DNA from: Bacteroidales bacterium
Lineage (GTDB): Bacteria; Bacteroidota; Bacteroidia; Bacteroidales; UBA1402
NCBI GenBank assembly: GCA_012511135.1
Contig: JAAZGQ010000257.1
Location: 1-5,860 of the forward strand
Length of the DNA: 5,860 bases
Direction: 5' to 3'
Part shown: positions 1 through 5,860 of the stretch, piece after piece
Position numbering within the stretch: position 1 is the first letter of the stretch
How the letters are laid out: each line of letters opens with the position of its first letter
Notes under the pieces: generated by a model
Told to the model about the DNA's origin: nothing
The model's input: only the letters and a program-made list of their open reading frames with translations
The model's database searches: none
Translations under genes and position numbers: made by a program

Positions 1-751
1 TGCGGGTAACCATGCTCCTGTTGCGTTTGGTTTTGATCAGGAGTACACCATTGGCGCCTTTGGCTCCATACAGGGAAGTGCCATTTTTCAGCACAGTAAT
101 ACTCTCGATGTCGCTCACTGCCAAATTGGATAAAATATTGTTGTAGTAACCTTCGTGCAGCATTTCTCTTCCATATTGCTGATCAAGTATTACATCGTCT
201 AAAACGATCAGGGGCTGGGCATTGACATTAAGAGAATTGTATCCTCCAATAAACATGGCTGCACCAGTTCCGGGAATGCCCGAACGCGATATGGTTCTGA
301 CTTCAGCCCCCAGTTGTGACTGAATTTCAGACTCAATACTGATAGCGGAACTCAAATCGAAACGTTCGGCTGATCCTGCATTCAGTACATTGGTCAGGGG
401 ACTGAGAACCGGAATGAAACTTTCGGGATACAAAGCAGCATCCACTGCCGAGGATTGCCCTTTGAGCGCAAGTTGCTGAGTGGCAAATCCATCTAATGTT
501 ACCGTCAGTGCATTTATATAAACAGGTAAGTCGAGCGAATAGCGGCCTTCCTCGTCGGTCATGGCAACAAACCGGCTGTTGTTGTAGGCCTGCACTCTGG
601 CTCCTGCCAGAGGATTTCCGGTGGAGGCTTCGCTAACTGTACCTGTTATTGTTTTATTTTCAGGAGCCTGTGCATAAACTGTTACAGTTAATATGCACAT
701 TAACAGAAAAAATATGCTCCTGAATTTGATTTTTGCATAGCAGTCTTTCAT
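1..751 (-). CDS. SusC/RagA-type TonB-dependent outer-membrane receptor, N-terminal part (3' end outside window)
   Basis: This is the N-terminal 250 residues of a SusC-like receptor, the TonB-driven outer-membrane channel that works with a SusD lid. The start is the ATG at 751, 8 nt after the stop of the preceding fasciclin gene, followed at once by a signal peptide (basic start, hydrophobic core about residues 12-26, likely cleavage near VYA-QA). Residues 34-108 form a carboxypeptidase-regulatory-like domain (TITGTVSEASTGNPLAGA, then DEEGRYSLDLP). The TonB plug covers about 135-242, with SRSGIPGTGAAMF, PLIVLDDV, and VLKNGTSLYGAKGANGVLLI near its end. The barrel would lie off the left edge; such receptors usually run to roughly 1000 residues. 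Oddities: the usual EVVVxGYG-like stretch before the plug is absent, IRG is IGG (168-170), and VVDGV is VLDDV. Family assignment is firm. The substrate is unknown, and its SusD partner probably lies beyond the left edge. Confidence 0.93.
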   Translation of the reverse strand, partial: MKDCYAKIKFRSIFFLLMCILTVTVYAQAPENKTITGTVSEASTGNPLAGARVQAYNNSRFVAMTDEEGRYSLDLPVYINALTVTLDGFATQQLALKGQSSAVDAALYPESFIPVLSPLTNVLNAGSAERFDLSSAISIESEIQSQLGAEVRTISRSGIPGTGAAMFIGGYNSLNVNAQPLIVLDDVILDQQYGREMLHEGYYNNILSNLAVSDIESITVLKNGTSLYGAKGANGVLLIKTKRNRSMVTR

Positions 752-759
752 TTCTGCAA

Positions 760-2379
760 TTAGTTTAGATGAGGTTTCAGACAAATACAATCGATCAGCA
801 TCTCACGGGTATACAGAGCTGTTTCTTTTGATGTTATGCTGGTTTCCAGCTTCAACATAACCGTATTGTTTTCCTGGCCGTAATTGGCAACCGGGAAAGT
901 ATAATTAGACAAAACCAACACAGTGTCCAGTTTTGAAGGATCAGTCTCATAAATATTGCTTCCTGCACTGTCTCTGCAAACAATGGTTCTTGAATTTCCT
1001 TTTTCATCGTTATAGGTCAACGAAAATTTTAATTTCACAGGCTTGTCTACATTTTCATGTGCGGGATTGTAGTATTTGTAAGGAACAAACACACAATAAA
1101 TATCGTAGGCCGCCGACAATGTATTTGGGATTTCAAAAGTCACCCATGGATTGCGTGAAGTTCCGGCAGGCATCAAATGAATGTAGCGCTTGTTGGAAAT
1201 CTTGTAATTGTCTTCGGGTTTAACAACTCTGTCCATAATATCGCATAAGCTGGAGCTGTAATCTCTGCCTGTAGTGCGTTCTGCTTCAACTTTGATTTCC
1301 TGATAAAAGTTCTGTTCAGGTCTGTAGAACCAATCATCGCTCTTAAAAATAACACCGTTGCTGCAGGAAACTTCTTCTGTGGTCCGGCTGAAAATATTGC
1401 CTGCCTCGTAGGGCCGGTGATAAACATGGTATTTTTTATCTAAGACTTGATATTGGGTGCTGAACAAGGAATCCTGAGGGGAGCTTTGAAGCTTGGCATT
1501 AAAGACCAAATCTCTGACCATCATCATCTTGGTATTGGCCTGTTCCAGCGAATCGGCTTTGGCCACCTTTAAATCGTATTTGAAATATTGTCTGATACTG
1601 TCGTATGCCTGGTTCCAGGCACTGTTACTTGGTGCAAGCAGCCAATAGGTACTGTCTTCGTGATTAAGCAAACCGATTTTTTCGAGCAATTCATTTTCTA
1701 TGCTTATTACAGAATCCACGTAGATGGTTTTGCCGTCCACCACGCCATAAGGCACCGACAAGAGGGGATCAAAAACAGCCTTATCAAAAGAATAAATAAA
1801 GCTTGTAAGGCTGTCCAGTTCTGTATCTGTCTTTAAATACTCATAAATATTAAAAAAGAAGGGATTAGCCCGGTCTATGATATGTAAAATACCATTGGAA
1901 CTCAAGATATTTTTACTCAAAATTCCGGTCTGGCCAAAAAGGAAAGAGGCTGCAGCTTCGCCCGAGCGTAAGCGTTCCGATTTTTTACTCAGCAATAAGA
2001 CCTGTTTATCTGTCAGAGAAGATACAGGATGACTAAAACGGGCAATATGGTTTTTTACAAATTCCGCTATGACCTGATCCTTTTTACCCTCGTCGATCAA
2101 AGCCCGCAAACTGTCAATGTTAAAATGTCCGTTAGCGGGTGCCCAAATGGTATAGACCTGATCAGCATCCAACACCTTGTCGTAAGCGGTAAGCTGAAGG
2201 AGCTCTGCAAAATCAGACAATAATTCGGGTCTCTCCCCTATACTTTCCCAAAGACTCTGAGCCGGAATTACGTCGGGATCAGCACTGTAGTGATTATCCC
2301 AGTTGTTGGTGCAAGCCAGAGTAAAAGGGATAAGCAGCAGCAATAATCCGTATCGTATGTTTAATGTTAAACTCTTCAT
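760..2379 (-). CDS. Fasciclin (FAS1) domain surface lipoprotein B with C-terminal CBM-like domain
   Basis: A 539-residue probable outer-membrane lipoprotein. The signal peptide has a hydrophobic core at residues 11-22 and ends at Cys23 (context FTLAC), followed by TNNWDNHY. I start it at ATG 2379 rather than the in-frame ATG at 2403, because 2379 puts the basic n-region directly before the hydrophobic core. FAS1 domain 1 is about 43-172 (YTIWAPANGHF at 76-86; NGILHIIDRANPF at 162-174). FAS1 domain 2 is about 176-355 (YWLLAPSNSAW at 245-255; a divergent end, CSNGVIFKSDDWFYRP). Residues 360-539 form a beta-rich domain opening with KVEAERTTGRD and closing with MLIDCICLKP. This recalls CBM6/CBM35-like or galactose-binding folds, but it is an inference. 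FAS1 domains mediate adhesion and ligand binding in other organisms. Placement between SusD and SusC genes suggests a surface ligand-binding accessory of the uptake complex. No catalytic motif is seen. Confidence 0.9.
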   Translation of the reverse strand: MKSLTLNIRYGLLLLLIPFTLACTNNWDNHYSADPDVIPAQSLWESIGERPELLSDFAELLQLTAYDKVLDADQVYTIWAPANGHFNIDSLRALIDEGKKDQVIAEFVKNHIARFSHPVSSLTDKQVLLLSKKSERLRSGEAAASFLFGQTGILSKNILSSNGILHIIDRANPFFFNIYEYLKTDTELDSLTSFIYSFDKAVFDPLLSVPYGVVDGKTIYVDSVISIENELLEKIGLLNHEDSTYWLLAPSNSAWNQAYDSIRQYFKYDLKVAKADSLEQANTKMMMVRDLVFNAKLQSSPQDSLFSTQYQVLDKKYHVYHRPYEAGNIFSRTTEEVSCSNGVIFKSDDWFYRPEQNFYQEIKVEAERTTGRDYSSSLCDIMDRVVKPEDNYKISNKRYIHLMPAGTSRNPWVTFEIPNTLSAAYDIYCVFVPYKYYNPAHENVDKPVKLKFSLTYNDEKGNSRTIVCRDSAGSNIYETDPSKLDTVLVLSNYTFPVANYGQENNTVMLKLETSITSKETALYTREMLIDCICLKPHLN

Positions 2380-2422
2380 ATTTATTCTTTCTATCGTTAG
2401 CATTTAAAGAAAGCAGCAAGTT
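2380..2422 (-). promoter_or_regulatory. Intergenic spacer and translation start region of fasciclin lipoprotein B
   Basis: These 43 nt are the longest gap in the window. On the coding strand they hold a CT-rich run followed by ATG (2403), then AGAAAGAATAAAT just before ATG 2379. The A-rich leader without a clear Shine-Dalgarno motif is typical of Bacteroidota starts and supports 2379 as the initiator. The upstream in-frame ATG at 2403 would add eight residues (MLTIERIN). I see no hairpin with a T-tract and no convincing -33/-7 promoter here, so read-through from the upstream gene is expected. Confidence 0.4.
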
Positions 2423-4312
2423 TTAGTGACGATCTTCTCCCTCTTCGCTGTCATACACACTCTTGGGAACTATTTCTATATAATCGAACATAAATTCTGC
2501 CGTCATATCGTCCATCACATTGCGGAAACGCAAAGTATGAGGCTCCTGAGTAAGGTACTTGGTTACCAGAATACGGCGGAACAACCAGCTTTCTGTCCTA
2601 AAGACAACATAAGTACTGCCGTTTAGACGTCGCATACTGTCTGGAGCTTTCATCGCTTTGTGGTTGCGCATATCCTTGTCGTTTTGTACGCCGTTGTCGT
2701 CGGTTTCTTCGTCGGCTATCCAGCCGATTTTTGGATCTGTGGCTCCAACTCGCAAATCCACGGGAATGCCGGTCGGTTCGCCGTCAACATACATTTGCGA
2801 AATACCCCTGGTGGGCAAAGCGGTATAACCTAATCTGATTTCGTAGGTTCCTTCGGGCACGGGCGGCAAAGTAATGGTAATGTCGTATTGACCCAGGAAA
2901 TTGATTTCGTCCCCCTGATGACAGTCGTAGTTCTCGTGCTGATAGCGGTAAATAAAATTAGTTTCGTTGGTCAACACTGCTTTGTCGGTATAGCCATTGG
3001 GGAAATAATAATTCTGACGATCCTGGTTGTGACGAACATTGTTGGTCATGAATTCGGGGAACAAGGCTCCGGTATCGAAGCGGAAACGGGTGTTGAACAC
3101 AATTTCCTCGACTTCTTTGGAATAAGTCAAAATATCGTCGATATAATGATAGGTGCCATTGATGGCGTTCTGATCGGTAGTGCTTGATCCGGGAGGCTGG
3201 ATTAATGCTCCCCTGATATCGTACTTGTTGTCAACTCGTCGGTTCATATAAAGTCCCGAAGTGCCGCTGATCTTAAACATAGTGTTTGGACAGAGCGTTT
3301 CGTAAAACTCTATGGGCTCAATAATCGAAGTAATGAGACACAGGGTCGTAGTAAGTTTATTGTAATAACCGGTACGGGGCATGATATGGTAAGCCACAAA
3401 ACGGTTCAGGGGATTTTTGGGATGCGTAAAATCGTTGTCATACAAATTGGCATCCTGGGGGTATACTTCGTCGTAAACCGATTTTGCATAGGCAACAAGG
3501 TCGTCTATGTCGTTGATTCCTTTTTGATTATATACCTCATCCTTTTCAACAAAGGCTGTATAACCATATTTCCTGTATTTCGGTGCTATAGCCGTTTCAC
3601 GATTGACATGCGAAGTGTAATTCAACACCAGCTCGGGCTGCACATAGTCATAATCCATATACAACACCAGGGAATCGTCCAGAGTGGTCAGTCGCAGGGC
3701 TTGGTTGAACAAGCTGATGGTGGTATCGTCTCTCATTAATTCAGATAAGAGCGCATAGGAAGGCCTGATTACCTTATCAACGGTGTGTACCACCCCGTTT
3801 TCGACGGAGTCATCCCTGAGTACAATCTGCGATTGTTTATTTATGAAATAAGCCATGGAACCGCTGCTGGAATCGGCTACCACAAATGAAATGGACAAAT
3901 AGCGATCGAATTGGTTAGGAGTTGATATAACTCCGTCGGTCATATCGGTAGTAAAATACGCCCGGTTAATCAGGTGAGAATTGGCAATAGTATCACACTG
4001 TATGTCTGAGAGTTCCTCTACTGAATTCAGGTCATACATTGCCAGGTATTCTTCGATGGCCTGATTGGTAGGAGCAAAACAGGTAAAGGAGCCGTAAGTA
4101 TCCAATAAGTCCATCTTGTCGGCTCTGTCCAGTATTTTGATAAATTCGCTGAAACGATCGGGGCGGTTTTCGAGATAATCGGCCACCATTTCGCCGGTAA
4201 AAGTATAAAAGTTCTCCCTGTCTGGTTCATAGTTGCAGGAAGCCAGCATCAGCAGGACAACTATGCCAGACACAAAACTAAGGGGACTGAATTTCGGAAT
4301 CTTCATTTGCAT
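2423..4312 (-). CDS. Fasciclin (FAS1) domain surface lipoprotein A with C-terminal carbohydrate-binding-like domain
   Basis: A 629-residue probable outer-membrane lipoprotein with signal peptide and lipobox LASC (lipidated Cys26). The start is ATG 4312, only 4 nt after the SusD stop; in-frame ATG 4306 (MKIPKF) is nearly as likely. FAS1 domain 1 is about 38-184 (FTCFAPTNQAIEEYL at 76-90; NGVVHTVDKVIRP at 172-184). FAS1 domain 2 is about 186-400 and expanded (YTAFVEKDEVYNQKGI at 251-266; RFVAYHIMPRTGYY at 304-317; NGTYHYIDDILTYS at 385-398). Residues 405-620 form a separate beta-rich module with PEGTYEIRLGY, QMYVDGEPTGIPVDLR, PHTLRFRN and FDYIEIVPKSVY. This pattern resembles galactose-binding-like and CBM-type beta-sandwiches. 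The tail (DSEEGEDRH) is acidic. It shares its layout with lipoprotein B downstream, so the two look like diverged paralogues. Likely role: a surface-exposed ligand-capture lipoprotein for a SusCD complex, with unknown substrate. No hydrolase motif is visible. Confidence 0.92.
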   Translation of the reverse strand: MQMKIPKFSPLSFVSGIVVLLMLASCNYEPDRENFYTFTGEMVADYLENRPDRFSEFIKILDRADKMDLLDTYGSFTCFAPTNQAIEEYLAMYDLNSVEELSDIQCDTIANSHLINRAYFTTDMTDGVISTPNQFDRYLSISFVVADSSSGSMAYFINKQSQIVLRDDSVENGVVHTVDKVIRPSYALLSELMRDDTTISLFNQALRLTTLDDSLVLYMDYDYVQPELVLNYTSHVNRETAIAPKYRKYGYTAFVEKDEVYNQKGINDIDDLVAYAKSVYDEVYPQDANLYDNDFTHPKNPLNRFVAYHIMPRTGYYNKLTTTLCLITSIIEPIEFYETLCPNTMFKISGTSGLYMNRRVDNKYDIRGALIQPPGSSTTDQNAINGTYHYIDDILTYSKEVEEIVFNTRFRFDTGALFPEFMTNNVRHNQDRQNYYFPNGYTDKAVLTNETNFIYRYQHENYDCHQGDEINFLGQYDITITLPPVPEGTYEIRLGYTALPTRGISQMYVDGEPTGIPVDLRVGATDPKIGWIADEETDDNGVQNDKDMRNHKAMKAPDSMRRLNGSTYVVFRTESWLFRRILVTKYLTQEPHTLRFRNVMDDMTAEFMFDYIEIVPKSVYDSEEGEDRH

Positions 4313-4316
4313 AGGT

Positions 4317-5860
4317 TTATCGGGTGATTGAGGATGTTTCGGTTATATAAGCCGGATTTTGTTTTAAATAAGAATTGACTTTCAACTCTTCTTCGTTGTA
4401 AGGGAAATACAAGGCATCTACCGACATCATTTTGCTGCGGATAGTGCTCTGATTTTCGGTGTACTTGGAAATTACTATATCTACCAGCCGGGTGTTGTTG
4501 CCTTCCCTGCGGGCCATGCGAACCAGGTCAAACCAACGTTTTCCTTCAAACATCAGTTCGCGTTGACGTTCGGCCATTATCAGGGCATTCATGTTGTCTT
4601 TGCTGCTGTAACGGGTAAAATCCAGACTGTCTCTGCCCGCCTCGGGATTGGAGCGGTTGTAGACGGCACGAACCAGAGCAAAGGATTGGTTCAGTAAAAT
4701 CTTCGCCTGGATCGACTCATCAGAAGCCGTATCTTCTTCGGCCGTTTCAACGACCATATTGGTCAGGGCTTCCGCTTTCATAAGCATCACATCACTCAGG
4801 CGATAAATTATCCAATTGGCAAAATTGGTTGATCTGTATACTCCGTTTTCGTTGGAAACATTGCGATAGGCATATTTGGTAATGGGAAACACACCACTGG
4901 ATGAACGGGCTATATACTCACGAGAACGCACATCTTTTTTGGCGAACACATCGTTGCCATACAAAAAAACATCGTTGCCGCCGTTTCTGTCCCTGCCCAC
5001 AAAATCGGGGGCGCCCACATAACCTCTGGGCTCGTTAAAACTGCCGTAGTATATCGATACCGCAGTATTTGTCAAACGATCGGGTGATTCCTGGAAATAG
5101 AGCTCGAAAATACTTTCGGTAGAATTTCCGTTTCCGAATATTTGGTTGTAAGAATTGCCTGTAACGCTGGAACCGGGGGTTTCCGCTTCGATCAGCGGAT
5201 ATTCGTTTTCGGCCAGTTCTTCTTTGTCCTTGTTGAGTTCATTATACTGCTCACGTTTGGATTTTATGACCAAATCGCAATACTTAACACAATTGGCATA
5301 ATCCTCATCCCAAAGATAGAAATCGGCCAGCAGGGCATAAATGGCATCCCGGGTAATACGGCCTGTGTTGTAGGCCTTGTTGCCATAAGCCTTGATAGCG
5401 TAATCCTTACAAGCTTCCAGATCCTGAATTAAAATCCGCAACAAGTCATCAAAAGGAGTCGGTGCCAAATCGTAGCGCTGGTTGTCATCAATAGAAGGTT
5501 CAGAGGTATAAGGCACATCGCGGAAAGTGCGCATCAGGTAGAAATAACAAAGGGCACGAAGAGCTGTAACTTCGGCTTCGATGGCTTTGAGGCTGGATTC
5601 GTTGAAGTTGGGATCCTTTTCTGCTACTTGCGGGGCGTAATACAACACGGTATTGCAACGGTTGATTACATTGTAAAAACAAGTCCACGAAGTATAAGGA
5701 TTAGTGGGCAACAAATTGGCTCTGAGTATCTCATTATCGGCATCGGGAATACTCTGTCCCTGTACCATATTGTCCGATCTGAGTTCTCCCCATACCAACA
5801 TACGGCTTACTACATCATTGCCCAGCATGGCAGAATAACAAGAGGCTACGACATTTTCCA
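4317..5860 (-). CDS. SusD/RagB-family nutrient-binding outer-membrane lipoprotein (5' end outside window)
   Basis: The C-terminal 513 residues of a SusD-like protein, the surface lipoprotein that binds ligand and closes over the SusC channel. The frame stays open to the right edge: ten residues, ENVVASCYSA, precede the Met at 5828. That Met is therefore internal, and the signal peptide and lipobox are off the window, probably about 40-60 residues. Counting from that Met, the N-terminal TPR-rich part shows AEVTALRALCYFYLMRTFRDVPY (about 85-107), TPFDDLLRILIQDLEAC and ALLADFYLWDEDYANC. The C-terminal RagB/SusD domain shows IIYRLSDVMLMKAEALT (about 340-356), ERQRELMFEGKRWFDLVR (420-437) and the closing ALYFPYNEEELKVNSYLKQNP (472-492). 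Length and motif order match an intact family member. The stop lies 4 nt from fasciclin gene A, so the two are probably translationally linked. A cognate SusC would normally lie just upstream, off the right edge. Its ligand cannot be read from the sequence. Confidence 0.96.
   Translation of the reverse strand, partial: ENVVASCYSAMLGNDVVSRMLVWGELRSDNMVQGQSIPDADNEILRANLLPTNPYTSWTCFYNVINRCNTVLYYAPQVAEKDPNFNESSLKAIEAEVTALRALCYFYLMRTFRDVPYTSEPSIDDNQRYDLAPTPFDDLLRILIQDLEACKDYAIKAYGNKAYNTGRITRDAIYALLADFYLWDEDYANCVKYCDLVIKSKREQYNELNKDKEELAENEYPLIEAETPGSSVTGNSYNQIFGNGNSTESIFELYFQESPDRLTNTAVSIYYGSFNEPRGYVGAPDFVGRDRNGGNDVFLYGNDVFAKKDVRSREYIARSSSGVFPITKYAYRNVSNENGVYRSTNFANWIIYRLSDVMLMKAEALTNMVVETAEEDTASDESIQAKILLNQSFALVRAVYNRSNPEAGRDSLDFTRYSSKDNMNALIMAERQRELMFEGKRWFDLVRMARREGNNTRLVDIVISKYTENQSTIRSKMMSVDALYFPYNEEELKVNSYLKQNPAYITETSSITR

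Noticed and set aside
752..759. Promoter or terminator between fasciclin B and the SusC-like gene
   Set aside because: Only 8 nt separate the stop and start codons, with no room for a hairpin or a separate promoter outside coding sequence.
933..1223. Plus-strand 96-codon open frame, Cys- and His-rich
   Set aside because: It is antisense to fasciclin B, and its Cys/His spacing does not form a recognised zinc-binding motif.
1173..1427. Minus-strand 84-codon open frame inside fasciclin B in another frame
   Set aside because: It is fully contained in a well-supported gene, shows no domain and has no start context of its own.
2377..2403. Longer lipoprotein B starting at ATG 2403 (eight extra residues)
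   Set aside because: The extra residues MLTIERIN lengthen the n-region with no signal-peptide benefit, while MKSLTLNIRY at 2379 gives a standard lipoprotein start. It cannot be fully excluded without N-terminal or ribosome-profiling data.
2888..3187. Plus-strand 99-codon open frame rich in Val and Ile
   Set aside because: It is antisense to the C-terminal domain of fasciclin A. Its membrane-like composition arises from Asp/Asn/Tyr codons read backwards.
3386..3739. Plus-strand 117-codon open frame with hydrophobic stretches
   Set aside because: It lies wholly inside the fasciclin A gene on the opposite strand, resembles no family I recognise, and has a reverse-complement amino-acid composition. 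I treat it as an antisense shadow.
5142..5432. Plus-strand 96-codon open frame with Phe/Ile-rich segments
   Set aside because: It is antisense to the TPR part of the SusD-like gene, a shadow with no family resemblance.
5826..5828. ATG at 5828 as the start of the SusD-like gene
   Set aside because: The same frame is open to the window edge and encodes ENVVASCYSA, which fits conserved SusD sequence before this Met. No signal peptide follows the Met, so it is internal.

Overview
The window is a tightly packed piece of one operon from a Bacteroidota genome (Bacteroidales or Marinilabiliales-like is my guess; the sequence does not fix the genus). The evidence is a SusD/RagB-family lipoprotein, a SusC/RagA-type TonB-dependent receptor, two lipoproteins with FAS1 (fasciclin) domains, and A-rich gene starts without strong Shine-Dalgarno sites. 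Everything is coded on the minus strand, so the biological order runs from high to low coordinates.

In transcription order: (1) 5860-4317, a SusD-like protein whose N-terminus lies off the right edge; (2) 4312-2423, fasciclin lipoprotein A, with two FAS1 domains and a C-terminal beta-rich domain; (3) 2379-760, fasciclin lipoprotein B, with the same layout but strongly diverged; (4) 751-1, the first 250 residues of a SusC-like receptor (signal peptide, carboxypeptidase-regulatory-like domain and plug), continuing off the left edge. The gaps are 4, 43 and 8 nt. That leaves no room for terminators or separate promoters, so co-transcription is likely. No stretch over 300 bases lacks a gene. I saw no RNA gene, mobile element, CRISPR array or long repeat.

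The proteins fit an outer-membrane capture-and-import system. SusC forms the TonB-driven channel and SusD its lid. The two fasciclin lipoproteins occupy the slot usually held by accessory surface ligand-binding lipoproteins (SusE/SusF or SGBP type). Their C-terminal halves resemble CBM6/CBM35-like or other galactose-binding-fold modules, which suggests glycan or glycoconjugate binding. No enzyme, regulator or transporter that would name the substrate is visible.

The order is unusual: SusD comes first and SusC last, with the fasciclin pair between. The simplest reading is a locus with two SusC/SusD pairs, with one partner of each pair cut off by the window edges. The visible SusC also departs from several normally conserved plug positions.
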